From Bifiguratus adelaidae (lineage: Eukaryota; Mucoromycota; Endogonomycetes; Endogonales), in contig MVBO01000004.1 of the NCBI GenBank assembly GCA_002261195.1, positions 1 to 54,147 on the forward strand: a stretch of DNA of 54,147 nt, given 5' to 3'. The notes below the pieces were generated by a model. That model saw only the letters and a list, made by a program, of their open reading frames with translations, was not told the DNA's origin and did not search any database. Position 1 is the first letter of the stretch. Each line of letters starts with the position of its first letter. Below, piece after piece: positions 32,976-44,261 of this stretch. Both the position numbers and the translations under genes were made by a program.

Positions 32976-34007
32976 ATGCCGTTTGGAGGAATCGAAGAGT
33001 ATTGGGCATATCTGCTCGTACTCTCTCTTATACCCCTACCTATAGCCTGGGTACTCAAACGACGGAGACGGGCCCGTGGAGAACGACCCAAGGATATCCT
33101 GAACAAGGCTGAACGGATTGCGGTCATTGGATGTACATCGGGTATCGGTCGAGAAGTTGCGTTGCAGTACGCCAAGCGTGGAGCCAAACTAATACTGTTT
33201 TCAAGACGCAAGGATGTTCTCGAGGAAGTCCGAACGGAATGTATCGACATCTATGGTGGAGGTGGTCTCAAAGCATATGCCAGTGACCGTGTTCTGGTCG
33301 TCGCTGGAGATGCAACCAACGAAGCTGACGTGGTAAGGTGTGCTCAAGTAGCAGAGAATGAGTTTGGAGGACTAGATACGCTGATATTGAACGCTGGAGC
33401 TCTCTCTGTCTTGCCCTTTACGGATCTCTGCGGTCTCAAGATTAACGAGAGATATGATCTTCCTTCGGGATGGAAAGCCGAAACAAACGGCGACTCGTCT
33501 TTGGAGGTGATGCAAACGGCTCGCAAGCTTACTGAAATCAACTATCTAGCGCCCATTGACTTTTGCTATCGGTTCTTGCCTATGCTCATTACCACATCTG
33601 TTTCTCCCAATATTATGGTTGTCTCATCGATGGCCGGATTGACCGGTACGCCTTCAAGAACTCTGTACGCAGGATCGAAACACGCTCTTCAAGGCTTCTT
33701 TGATTCCCTTCGACTAGAGTTGAAACGCTACAATGTCCACATTGGTATCATCTCCCCTGCCACTGTCGACACGGATTTGCGCAAATCTGCTTTGGATCGG
33801 TCATCTGCATCATCAAATGACACACCCGTGGCTGGCTCGAAAGGAGGAAAACTCACTCCTGTGGCTTGCGCTGAACGTATCATTGCCGCCAGCGACGCCC
33901 GCGAGAAAAATGTTATCATACCTTTCCGTTATTCACTGGTTCCGTTGTTGAAGGCGGTCTGGCCGTCCAAAGTTGATGAACTAGCATTGAGAAAGTACGG
34001 CATGTGA
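32976..34007 (+). CDS. Membrane-anchored SDR (11-beta-HSD/DHRS7-like)
   Basis: Single exon, 343 residues. An N-terminal hydrophobic helix (YLLVLSLIPLPIAWVLKRRRRA) anchors it, probably in the ER. SDR motifs: IGCTSGIGREVA cofactor loop (the first Gly-x-x-x-Gly-x-Gly), FSRRKDVLEEV with Arg favouring NADPH, LILNAGAL, a catalytic Ser in VVSSMAGL and YAGSKHAL for Tyr-x-x-x-Lys, then IGIISPATVDTD. Similar families reduce keto-steroids, sphinganine or lipid intermediates; substrate not known. Unrelated to the soluble SDR at 12 kb. It lacks introns in a region where most genes have many. Confidence 0.88.
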   Translation: MPFGGIEEYWAYLLVLSLIPLPIAWVLKRRRRARGERPKDILNKAERIAVIGCTSGIGREVALQYAKRGAKLILFSRRKDVLEEVRTECIDIYGGGGLKAYASDRVLVVAGDATNEADVVRCAQVAENEFGGLDTLILNAGALSVLPFTDLCGLKINERYDLPSGWKAETNGDSSLEVMQTARKLTEINYLAPIDFCYRFLPMLITTSVSPNIMVVSSMAGLTGTPSRTLYAGSKHALQGFFDSLRLELKRYNVHIGIISPATVDTDLRKSALDRSSASSNDTPVAGSKGGKLTPVACAERIIAASDAREKNVIIPFRYSLVPLLKAVWPSKVDELALRKYGM

Positions 34008-34056
34008 TAAAATTCTATTAAAAGTGTCATCCAATGAGTATTTGTGCGTGAGCCTA

Positions 34057-34086
34057 AACCCCTAACCGCATTTCTAACGCGGGGTT
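34057..34086. repeat. Short inverted repeat AACCCC...GGGGTT
   Basis: Six-base arms separated by 18 bases, between the SDR stop and the MFS start. Each arm includes the STRE-like CCCCT or its complement partly. Could be a binding site pair or a chance match. Confidence 0.3.
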
Positions 34087-34259
34087 CCTAACGATGGGAA
34101 ATGGTTGGTCCGCGCCAATAAAATGCGGTAAAGCACGGCATGGGCGATCCTTGATCCTCCTGGTTGCTTATGGAGAGTGGCAGTATATTCCGCTGAAGTC
34201 GGACGTGTCCATTGGACTTTGAACTTCTCGCGTGCCAAGGACAACCGCAATTTGTTAAG

Positions 34260-36421
34260 ATGGATACAGTAGTACCTTGCGATCTCTATTCGACGTCGCT
34301 TACACGATCAAGATCCTCGTACTATGGGTCCATGCGGTCTACGCCTGCCAGGCCAACACACGGAACTGTAAAATCGTTCAATGATTCCATTCTTGGCTCC
34401 TATTCAGAGTCAACCCACCTATTTGCACACCACGATAGCCCATTTGTCTCTCATGCCAACAGTTTCTTTGACGAAACGCGGCACGCGTCATTTAGTGGAT
34501 CCTCTGTTACGCCCGAAAGTTTGCTCTTGGAAGCAGAAACGCCATTGCCACGTCTTGCCATGTTCATCCTATCCGTCGTCATATTCAGCGAGCCCCTTAG
34601 TTCAACCATTCTCTTGCCATTCATTTATTTCATGGTGCGCGATTTTCATGTTGGAGGAGATGAGAGGGAAATAGGCTTCTATGCAGGTTTACTGTGTAAG
34701 TACCATGAGGTCATGACGATGCCCTCACGCTCATCCACGGTAGCCTCTTCCTTCTTTCTCGCGCAATTCTGTACGTCCATCTTTTGGGGACGAATGAGCG
34801 ACCTCTATGGTCGTCGACCTGTCATTCTGATTGGATTGATGGGCAATTCCTTGTCGGTGATGCTGTTTGGGCTAAGCAAGACCTTCGTCATGGCTGTGGC
34901 GGCCCGGATGTTGTGTGGCATACTAAATGGTATATTTGTCACTCTCTAACCCACATATTGATGTGTCTCGTCAGGTAATGTGGGAGTTGCGAAAAGCGTG
35001 TTGGGAGAAATTACAGATCATACAAATCAAGCGCGCGCGTTCTCTGTGTTCGGGTTATGTTGGGGTGTAGGCATGGTTGCAGGTGGGCTTTATTCATAGT
35101 GCGTCGTGTAGCACTGAACCATTATTTCTCGCAAGGTCCCATTTTGGGGGGATTCCTTGCGGAGCCTGCCTTACGGTTTCCATTACTTTTCGATACACCG
35201 TTTTGGAGAGCGTATCCCTACTTTCTGCCATGTTTGGTCTCTTCAATTGGCAGCTTTGTCGGTTGGCTCGTTGCCTTTGCCTACTTTAAAGAGACCCATC
35301 CGCTCCTGCTGAAACGGAATCCGAGCCTTGACAGCATCGAGAGTCGATTACAAAACGTGCACATCCGTTCTTCACCTCCTCAACCAATACCTGGTAGTGA
35401 CCGAGCTACCATTGCTTATCCTCACAATTTCTCTACCAGTGTGGACAGTTGCGGGTCCTTTTCAGCCACGAGTTTTACCTACGCGGACTTTTACCGGACC
35501 ACAAATACTCTGGACTCTAAACCTGATCAATTGAATGATTACGCTTGTTGCGCCTCTCCTCATGGTACGCTAACCAAAGAACCTTCGAGAGTGACCGGTC
35601 TCGGTGTGTCTCAGTCCATGTTGTTTGGCGTTACTCCAGCATCGATTGCTGTCATTGCTGGATATGGGTAAGTTTTGGTCCACATCATTGACCGCTGGAA
35701 TCTCACATGGAGTAATTGTAGCATGATGTGCTTTCATTCGTGTATTTTCGATCAGGTGTTTACCCTCTACAGTGTGGCACCAGTACCGGACTTTGGTCTG
35801 GGTTACTCACCGGCCGATATGGCACAGGCATTATCGCTCATGGGAGCTACGCAGCTTTTCGTACAGTTCGTCATTTATCCTGCATCCAACAAGCGCTTCA
35901 CAACTCATTTCCTCTATCGCATGGCTGTGTCCATGTATCCCATCATGTACATCTTGTTCCCAGCACTCCGTCAACTGGAGCAATTTGAATGGCTGAAATG
36001 GACAAGCTTTCTCATCCTCTTGATGTCTCGGTTTGTACTCAGTGTATTCGCCATGACAAGTATCATGATTATGGTGAGGTTTCGCGTCATCGTTTTTTTA
36101 CTTGACTGACCCATCTTTGCAGATCAACAATTCTGCGGATTCCGAAACGTTAGGGACAGTCAACGGGTGAGTTCAATGTCCACAATGAGCGTTAATTTAT
36201 AAAGTTTTAGTCTTGGACAAACATTCGCCTCTTTGGTAAGGACGTTTGGTCCCATGGTTGGAGGATATATATGGTCATGGTCCATCACAAGCGGACATAG
36301 CTTTCCATTCAATTACACATTCGTGTTCATTATCATGAGCGCCATGGCACTCATCACTTTTCTGCATAGCCTCTATATACCGTTATCCGTAGCAAGTGGC
36401 GGACCATTGCTGATAGACTAG
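34260..36421 (+). CDS. Major facilitator transporter, zinc-induced-facilitator-like
   Basis: Seven or so exons. Long Ser-rich cytosolic N-terminus, then 12 predicted helices split by a large loop. MFS motif A is GRMSDLYGRRPVILIG between helices 2 and 3. Other family marks include RLAMFILSVVIFSEPLSSTI, AARMLCGILNGNVGVAKSVL, EITDHTNQARAFSVFGLCWG and VGPILGG. The central loop (about residues 290-390) is Ser/Pro/Thr-rich. The last part has GQTFASLVRTFGPMVGGYIW. This matches the fungal YCR023C/ZIF group, which moves metals-chelates or drugs; the cargo is not predictable. First ATG at 34260 in frame chosen. Confidence 0.88.
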
Positions 36422-36770
36422 GAATCCTAAAAGCAAGCGACAATTAGAACAACGAATAGAATACACGTCAATTTTACGTTCGCAAGCACGCATCTATTTG
36501 CCGACGAAAAACGTCTCCAAATGCCCTTATTACCGAGGATTTGAGGTACAAGCTTTTCGAGGGCGCGTCTAGCCCAAATGCTTCTCAGGACCTCGCAACT
36601 GTGCTAACTGAGAAAGGTTCCAAATGTGATCAGTGCCGATGTCCCCTCATTCTTTAAATGTACATTGACACCCGACATTCAACTGAGGCGGGGAAGTCGG
36701 CGAGTGAGGACTTGCGATCCTCAGCGCGAACACACAGATTGCATTGATTTTGCACTGTGCTTTATCAAGG

Positions 36771-37360
36771 ATGTCAGCAGAGGACCGCCCTGTGGCGGTA
36801 TACCGGTGAACTCACGGTAGAGATTATGTTGAAGATCAGCCTCAGATGCCTGAAGCTTGTGCTGATTCGTCTTTCTACACGCTACAATCGCAAGAACCAA
36901 GAATGAGCTCCAGAGGTTAGAGCTGGATTTGAAGGGGACTCGGGAGGTCAATCAACGGCTGACCAACGAATGTAACGCGCCGAAAGGCAAACAAAAGCCA
37001 ACACGTCGAAACTGTGCTTGTGACTACGCAAATCGATCGTCGCATTCGCGACGGAGAAGAGGAAGAAAGTTGGTATATCTTCTCAAACGCACATTACTTA
37101 CATACAACTCCAACTGATCCTGCTGGATTCGCAAAACATTCAAAAAGATACAATGAGCAGCCAGCAAGGTATCAGACGGAATGTAACAGTCTCTTCGGAG
37201 GAATATGGTGAGTTTAAGGTCACCCTTGGATGCCAGATTGACGCTAAACTTGCTCTCACTGATAGCTGCTCTGCAAAGCAAGCTGCAAGTTACGATGCTT
37301 CGCAGCAGCAATTTGAGAGCAGAACAATCTACGGCAAGAGGCTGTCAATCTGTTTTATGA
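36771..37360 (+). CDS. Possible small spliced coiled-coil gene, unidentified
   Basis: ATG at 36771 gives MSAEDRPVAVYR. Downstream are separate helical blocks in open frames: LELDLKGTREVNQRLTNE, VETVLVTTQIDRRIRDGEEE, and (after a plausible 37208 intron) EEYAALQSKLQVTMLRSSNL. Together they read like a small coiled-coil protein cut by two or three short introns, but I could not prove all splice joins and do not recognise the family. Could equally be chance frames or a decayed gene. Confidence 0.25.
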
Positions 37361-37445
37361 GTTTGGGACATGCCACCGGCGACGTGGGAATCTGCAAATA
37401 AACTTGAGCTGGCATTAGCAAGGCTTGTAAAAACTTGATGTGAAT

Positions 37446-37859
37446 ATGGGTGCCAGAACACAGACCAAATTTTTGCGCCAGCAGAGCTGGCCTTGTTTCG
37501 CAGAGTTTTTGGTTGCTAGCCTCGCGTTATTTGTTTGCATTGCAGCATGGATCGCAATGCATATTTGCATCCTGTGGTCGGCATCCAGGAATTCGGAAAA
37601 GGGCAATTCCGAGACTATATTGCTTGTTCTCTATATTGATGGCACCTTGATCCCTTTGCTCTCTATTCTTGGCGTTCGCCAATGGCTTGCCCGACCGATG
37701 ACAATGAGCGTCAATATAGTATGGTATCCGTATGCCTTGTACCTCTGCTTCGTTGCCATCCTCTCAAGTTTAACATCAATCGTGTACAGCGTCCAAGTAA
37801 AAAACAAATCACAAAGATCAAAGTGGTTGGAAAGGGGCCCCATCACAGGCAAACGTTAG
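37446..37859 (+). CDS. Orphan small membrane protein
   Basis: ATG-initiated 137-codon frame. Three hydrophobic segments: FLVASLALFVCIAAWIAMHI, ILLVLYIDGTLIPLLSILGV and YALYLCFVAILSSLTSIVYS, with a basic C-terminus (KNKSQRSKWLERGP). Length and hydrophobic periodicity are better than expected by chance. No family recognised. It lies in a gene-poor zone beside a decayed mobile-element fragment. Confidence 0.4.
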   Translation: MGARTQTKFLRQQSWPCFAEFLVASLALFVCIAAWIAMHICILWSASRNSEKGNSETILLVLYIDGTLIPLLSILGVRQWLARPMTMSVNIVWYPYALYLCFVAILSSLTSIVYSVQVKNKSQRSKWLERGPITGKR

Positions 37860-38077
37860 ACCAATAGGTAGAATCACATGTTAAAAGTAAGCTCTAGACT
37901 GTTTAATTACGTATACAATGGCGTCTCAAAGACTTATACTTCCTTCGTTGCGGCATAATATCTGGCCGCGGGTCCAAAATAGTATGGCATTCGCTGTTGA
38001 TCATCCGGTCAAGGCGATGCTGGCAACCTAGAGGGTTGTAAAATTGTGGAATGTTAGTGTAAGTGTCGACTCAGGTG
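37860..38077. other. Gene-poor spacer
   Basis: Short AT-rich stretch between the orphan ORF and the helicase fragment; nothing seen. Confidence 0.4.
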
Positions 38078-38368
38078 TCACCAATAATATAGATGCTGTA
38101 TTAGCGGCGACAACTTGGAGCTCCACTCGGCAGTGATGCCATCTTGGTTTTTAAGGTGATATCTGATCTTCGATGTCGAGTCCAAATAGTCCTTGTACAT
38201 TAATTCACACCGGCACTTAATGTCCTGGCGCAAGGACATCGACCCCCCGTATGACGCCGGCAACATGAACAGTAAAATCTTGCCGCTTCCAGTTCTCATC
38301 ACTGCAATGACAGGACTTTCTCCCTTCGTGATGTTCTTAATTGCAGCCTCTTGACTTCCTCGAATACC
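38078..38368 (-). mobile_element. Broken fragment of a RecQ-like helicase of the kind carried by fungal mobile elements
   Basis: Minus-strand frame contains SQEAAIKNI, then GESPVIAVMRTGSGKILLFM with a Walker A, LPASYGG, and SLRQDIKCRCE. These match the nucleotide-binding start of a RecQ-type helicase group that is repeated in many fungal genomes and carried by mobile elements. Only this short piece is present and it is clearly a broken fossil, truncated on both sides. Age cannot be given, but recognisable motifs suggest it is not very old. Confidence 0.6.
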
Positions 38369-38696
38369 TTTCGATCAAAGAGGAAAAACAGGACGTCCAC
38401 TGGACTGGAGGATCAACGTGAACTTCGCGTTACAATTTAAATCATAATCTCGATCTTTAACTTGTACAATGTATAGAAACCTGGTGTAATCCTCATTCGA
38501 TACTTGTTGCATTCCATCATCAGACAACGTTAACATGTGCGTTGCTACGCCGTCAACTCCCAGAATACCCAGCTTCCAAAGGCTCTATCATCATCGCTTT
38601 CTCCACAGACAATGTTTAATTTCAGCCAATCAGCATTGAACACAAATAGTTGCAAAGTCGAGAAGTGTTCAACGGGTAACTTTCTGGTTCGACATC
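38369..38696. other. Promoter region of LHS1
   Basis: No coding sequence seen. It should hold the LHS1 promoter; ER chaperone genes usually carry unfolded-protein-response elements, but I saw no convincing copy. Confidence 0.4.
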
Positions 38697-41578
38697 ATGC
38701 AGTTGCGAACGGTTGTAGCAATCATAGCGCTGCTATGCACGATATCCGTGCAAGCAGCCGTTATGTCTATTGACTACGGTACCGAATGGTTCAAAGTGGG
38801 CTTGTTGAAGCCTGGATCGGCGTTGGATGTCGCGCTTAACAAGGATTCCAAGAGAAAGACACAATCGGTGATAACGCTACGAGATGAGGATCGCTTTTAC
38901 GGCGCTGATGCTGTCAACTTAGTAAGAGAGTGTGATGAGCAGTGTTGTCGAACAAGAGACTAAGTAATATCCTTGTAGGCATCCCGATTCCCGACGCATA
39001 CGTTCTTCAACCTGAAGAGTGTTCTTGGCCGAAGTTACGATGACACGTATGCCGAGTTATATCGTAGTAGATTCGTTAACAAGATGATCCGCGACGAGGA
39101 CCGCAATACGGCGCAATTCGCTTACAATGGAAGCACCATTTATAGCGTAGAAGAATTGGTCGCGTATCAATTCGCACACGCAAAGGAGCAAGCTGAAACG
39201 ACGGCGCAGGAGATTGTAAGGGACGTTGTGGTAACTGTGCCGCCCTATTTCACTCAATTTGAACGACAAGCTATCCTGGATGCCGCTGAAATCGCTGGGT
39301 TGAAGGTGTTGGCTTTGCTCAATGACCAGACTGCGGTCGCTTTGAATTATGCCATGAACAGGCGCTTCACTTCCGAGCCGCAATATCACATATTTTATGA
39401 CATGGGCGCCGGATCGACGTCTGTCAGTCTTGTCGCATTTTCGGAGCAAACGATTCAGGAAGGCAAACGTAACAAGAGCGTTCCGCAGATCGAAGTTAAA
39501 GCAGTAGCATTTGATCGTACTTTGGGGGGTCATGAATTCGACACACGCTTGCAAAAATTCTTGGCGGAAAAGTTCCAGGAGCAGCATGGAAAGAAATTGA
39601 GTACCTCTATTTTCGATTCTCAGCGCGCCATGACAAGACTGCTCAAGGAGGCTAACCGCGTCAAACAAATCCTGAGCGCCAACATAGAGACCATATCATC
39701 GGTAAGGGCCATTAAGCTCATTTGATAACATTTGACGCAATGAATAGGTGGAATCTCTACATGAGGATCTGGATTTCCGTCTTAAAGTGACCCGAGCTCA
39801 ACTGGAAAAACTCGCACAAGACCTCCTCAAGAGAGTGTCTGCGCCAGTCGAGGAAGTTTTGAAGACTGGAAATATGAGAATCAACGATGTCCAATCTCTT
39901 GTACTTGTCGGCGGCAGCGTTCGGGTACCTTCAGTACAATCTATCTTGCGCGACATGGTGGGAGAAAGCAAGATTGCTCAGAACGTGAACGGCGACGAAG
40001 CTGCAGTCCTTGGTGCGGCATTCCGAGGAGCTGCGCTTAGCCGACAGTTTCGCTTAACAAAGGATATAATCATTAAGGATGTGACACTCTATCCTATTCA
40101 GGTTGAATATCTCTCAGAGAAGAAGAATCCTGGAGACTCGCAGAAGCTGTTCACGACTCCGGTTTACGACGAGTTTGGATTGCTTGGTTCGCGCAAGGTG
40201 ATGTACTTTAAGCGATCGTCCGATTTCGAGTTCGAGGTCAAATACGGCAAGTCGAGTAAGGAGGACTTTACTGTGCCAGGGAATGAAGATATCGCCCATG
40301 TTAAGGTCACTGGCCTGACAGATGCCATGACCAAGTACGGTGACAAGATCAAAAAGCGTCCCAACGTTCGCGTGTCGCTCGTATTGACAGATTCTGGCTT
40401 GCTTCAAATCAGTAACGCAACTGCCTCTCTTGAAGTTGTCAACGGTAACAAGACCACCATTGCAGGTACGTAAAATGTCACATACTTGCATTCTGATATT
40501 GACCACGGGTCATAGACAAAGTGAAATCCTTCTTCAAAAGCACTGACGGTGATTCAAAGGCCCAAAAGGCACGAATGTCGCACGCTGGTCTTCTTGTCCT
40601 AATATGTCTCCTTTCTAGGATGCTATCGAATCTGACAAATCAGAAGACATCCAGACCAACGATTCAGAAGATTCCAAGAAGGAAAATAATTCGAAGGGCG
40701 CACAAAATGGAGCAAAGAATGACACCCAACCGGCTGGGGAGTCCACCACCGTTGTTGTTGACTTGAATCTCGAAGTCGTGTACAAGGGCATTCCGCCCAT
40801 GTCCACTGAACGCAAAACGCTTGCCATCCAGAGAGCTCAATATCTTGACAAGCTGGATCAGCAAAAACGTGCTCGAGATGAAGCCAAGAATTCTCTGGAA
40901 GCCTTCGTATATCGCATGCGCGATTTCCTGTACGACAATGTCATCGAACAAGTGACAACCGAGCAAGAAAGAGAGTTGTTCAGAGAGAAGCTCTCTGAGG
41001 CATCAGACTGGCTCTACGGCGAAGGAGAGCACGTGGACACCAGTGACTACAAGAAGAAGTTGCAAGGTCTCCAAGAACACGAGCAACCGATGCGTTTCCG
41101 CTACCAGGAGCATACTGAACGACCTCAACACATTGAAATTTTCAAGCAGACTGTCGATGTTGCGAAGTCGTTTGTGCAAAGCATCATTGAACACACACCT
41201 GAAGCTGAGCGTTATCACACGCCCGAAGAGTTGACCAAATTGATCAAGCGAGTAGAGGAAGCCGAGGACTGGTTTTCCCAGGCTTTGGAGAAGCAAACTG
41301 GACTGGCTCCCCATGCCGAACCTCACCTACTTGTCAAGAATCTCAAGCAGAAGGCGAAGGAGATCGAGCAGGAGACCATGAAGCTCTTGACAAAAAAGAA
41401 ACCAAAGGCGGCTCCAAAAAACACCACGGAAAATGCCACGGAAAATGCCACAGAAAACGCCAATGAAACCCAGGCAGAGACCGACGCAAAGACGAACGAA
41501 ACCAAGGAGGATCAAGAATACAATAAAGACAATACCGAGAAACCAACAGAATCCACTCCACCTCACGAAGAACTATAA
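38697..41578 (+). CDS. LHS1: ER Hsp70-family chaperone Lhs1/Grp170
   Basis: Large Hsp70-like ER chaperone and nucleotide exchange factor for BiP. Signal peptide MQLRTVVAIIALLCTISVQA, then ATPase motifs MSIDYGTEWFKVGLLKPG, VVVTVPPYFTQFERQAILDA, LLNDQTAVALNYA, FYDMGAGSTSVSLV and LVLVGGSVRVPSVQ, consistent with the HYOU1/Lhs1 branch rather than BiP. A variable beta domain, a long helical lid and an Asn/Glu/Thr-rich tail follow. It ends HEEL, a variant of the HDEL retention signal. Five or more exons; the 40569-40618 intron may use a GC donor. Tail includes three 12-nt repeats coding N-x-T sequons. Confidence 0.93.
41426..41461 (+). repeat. Three tandem 12-nt repeats in LHS1 coding N-x-T sequons
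   Basis: Units of ACGGAAAATGCC (third unit with two changes) encode TENA repeated, placing Asn-Ala-Thr glycosylation sites every four residues in the ER-lumenal tail. Confidence 0.8.
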
Positions 41579-41768
41579 ATTACGGATCACTTCATATCCA
41601 TTACAAAATGGGTCCCAGCCGGACGGTTGTAGTAGGACAGCTGTAGATATACCATTGCCTATAGAAGGAAGCCTCGCTCCATCGTGTGCGACATCGCATT
41701 CTTGGCCTCTTTTTCCTTTTGATCTTATTGTTCCACTCTTCACATGGACGATCCTCCCTAACTTGAAC

Positions 41769-42493
41769 ATGGATGAAAACCCAAACCCACTCGAATTTGA
41801 GGACGTCCCTCTTGTGGGTATCCATGCTGTAAAGGCATCAAGGGTCATGGACACCTATAGTGATGCTGAGAACACACGCGGATTAGCGAATCTCTCTGGC
41901 ATCAGTAACACACAGAACGAAGGTCCATCGCTCAATCAACCCTCAAAGCTTCCACCTAAACTAATACGGATTCAAAGAGATTATTCACGCGGGGATGGCA
42001 TCACACGATATGTCGACGACATTCCCTATAGTCTTCGCGGCAAGGTGAGCTCAAACACGTTGAACGGTTAGCGATGCTCGCAGACTGAACCGTTGCTCCT
42101 AGGTCTCTATCGACGATTTCCGGGCTACCATTAGACAGCTGAATGTCTTGTTCGAAGAGGCTCAGTCATTATCTTCCACTTGGCTTGACAACGTCTTGGA
42201 GATCTTGACCATCTATCTATGGACAGCCTTTGTCAAGACCAGAGCACAGAAGGTAAGCGAGACATTCATTGCTCACAACACACAGTAAAGCTGACTCATC
42301 CGTAGGCAATGGACAAGGTGTACGCTTACATTGCTGAGCAAAACAAGAAAGTGTACCACCCGGCGGGTTTGCACATCTCCGATCCCGCGACTTGCGCGTT
42401 TCTCTATGTGAGTTGCATGTATCCAATGTCGCACCAGTATGCTTGTGGCATACTCATACCTCTTTTGTCTAGCTTGAGATTGAAGTTCTGTAA
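41769..42493 (+). CDS. ERF4: Ras palmitoyltransferase subunit Erf4/GOLGA7-like
   Basis: Partner that stabilises the DHHC palmitoyltransferase Erf2, which lipidates Ras at ER/Golgi membranes. Four exons (41769-42044, 42103-42251, about 42306-42405 and 42471-42493). Core Erf4 domain: IRIQRDYSRGDGITRYVDD, SIDDFRATIRQLNVLFEEAQ, LTIYLWTAFVKTR, YIAEQNKKVYHPAGLHISDP, ending LEIEVL after the last small exon. Matches human GOLGA7 (QRDYSSG, YIQEQNEKIYAPQGL, EITI). N-terminal 70 residues are disordered. Starts 190 bp after the LHS1 stop. Confidence 0.88.
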
Positions 42494-42886
42494 CTGGAGT
42501 ATTTTTGCGGTGGACGAGCGCTTTTGAAGTCAGTCATGCCTATCCATCTTACCACACTCCTTCATCTTACTCACCTAACAAGATCTTAGAGCATGTGTAT
42601 AGACCATTAGTGTAACATATAATCTCCCCCTTTGCAGGGTTTCATGGCCTCTCTACTCGTCATCATGGGTTTTACGCATCTTCCATGGCATCAACAGCAC
42701 GTCAACGTCATTTTCGTTTGCACCAGTAAAAACCAAAATTTACTGATAGTAGCAGTACAAACTAATGCTGTGATGCAAATGCCAGCAGCAAGTCAATGTG
42801 CTAGGCATAATTGGACTCATGCATGCATAAAAAAGGTCTCCATTGTGCCATTTGGTCGCGTTAAGACCTCCTTGTTCCTATTGCTC
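42494..42886. other. Spacer upstream of mannosyltransferase gene
   Basis: An open frame runs into the mannosyltransferase from 42632 but lacks a plausible protein pattern; the first ATG with a membrane-anchor context is at 42887. Confidence 0.45.
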
Positions 42887-44226
42887 ATGTTTGTCAAGCG
42901 GAGCAAACAATCTCTATCTAAGCGTCGGTTACTACTCCTCGCATGTCCCATCCTTCTTTACTTGTTATTCTTTCGAGATCGTATAAAGGAGTTTCATTTA
43001 CAGACAACTTCCGATTCCCATCAGCGTGTCAAGGCAGCTTTTGTTGTTCTCGCGCGCAATTCGGAGCTACAATCGCTTCGATTGTCCATACAGAAAGTAG
43101 AAGATCGATTCAATCGCAAGTTCAATTACCCGTGGATCTTTCTCAATGATGAGCCCTTCTCTGACGAGTTTAAGGAATACACATCGGCATTGACCAAATC
43201 GGAGACGCGGTATGGGCTGGTGCCTAAGGAGCATTGGAGTTACCCAGAATGGATTGACCAAGGACGAGCGGCGGAAGCGAGAGAAGATTACGCTGAACGC
43301 GGCATTGCCTATGGTGGAAGTGAGAGCTATAGACACATGTGCCGGTAAGTGATGTGGAGAAAACTAACTCTGAGCTCACAAAATTAGTTTCCAATCCGGC
43401 TTCTTTTGACGTCATTCATTGTTGAAAGATTTGAGTATTATTGGCGCGTGGAACCAGACGTCAACTACTATTGTGACATCGATTACGATCCGTTCCTCAT
43501 GATAAAAACGAGCGGAAAGAAATACGGTAAGCTCGCTGCACGTTTACTTCAAAACAGTCGCGGAACTTAATGCCTGTTTCTTAGGATTTGCAATTTCCTT
43601 CAAAGAATGGATGGAAACCATCCCGATGCTGTGGGACTCTGTGCGGTCGTTTCGGTCTCTTCATCCCGATTACTTTCCATTAAGTCGTGAAGAGTCCATG
43701 GAAGCCTTTGTGACGAATGAGGACTGGACCGAGTACAATTCATGTCACTTTGGACCAATTTTGAGGTAAGCATAACGACAGTATTTTGCCTTCTGCTCAC
43801 TCTCTTTTGGCTAGATTGCTTCACTGGATTTATGGAGATCCAAAGAGTATAATGACTTCTTTGATCATCTTGACGAAGCCGGTGGATTTTTTTATGAAAG
43901 GCAAGTTGTCTCACGCAGCAGCCACAAACCCTAAACCAGACATTAGATGGGGCGATGCCCCTATACACTCGATTTGGGCAGCTCTGACGTTGAAGCCTGA
44001 GGAGTTTCACTTCTTTAATGACTTTGGATACAGGCATAGTAGTTACACGCACTGTCCTGTCCAAAAGGAATTGAACAAAAAGTGCATCTGTGAAGCTGCG
44101 CTGAGTATGGGTAAGGGGTGTGTTTACGGTGGGGAATCTGCTCTTGGCTCATCCAATTTGCTAGACAATGACTGGCTATCCTGCTTGAGAGAGTTTTATG
44201 ACGCGGGTTATCCGCGGGAGCTGTAA
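42887..44226 (+). pseudogene. KRE2/MNT1-family alpha-1,2-mannosyltransferase, apparently broken
   Basis: Type II Golgi enzyme pattern: short basic tail, hydrophobic anchor LLLLACPILLYLLFF, then GT15 catalytic blocks VKAAFVVLARNSEL, FNYPWIFLNDEPFS, GLVPKEHWSYPEWID, YWRVEPDVNYYCDI, YGFAISFKEW, DLWRSKEYNDFFDHLDEAGG, RWGDAPIHSIWAALTL and FFNDFGYRH. The family runs smoothly across exons except for an in-frame TGA (43407-43409) where a Trp is usual, and single-base T losses near 43430 and 43749 that shift the frame. Three disruptions within 350 bp suggest a recent pseudogene; two in T runs could be assembly errors. One intron uses a GC donor (43901-43946). Confidence 0.7.
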
Positions 44227-44261
44227 ATTTTGCAATCTATATACATGGTATAATCTTTCCC

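Noticed and set aside
34057-34070. Telomere-like AACCCCTAACC
   Set aside because: Single short copy in the middle of gene-dense DNA; no array.
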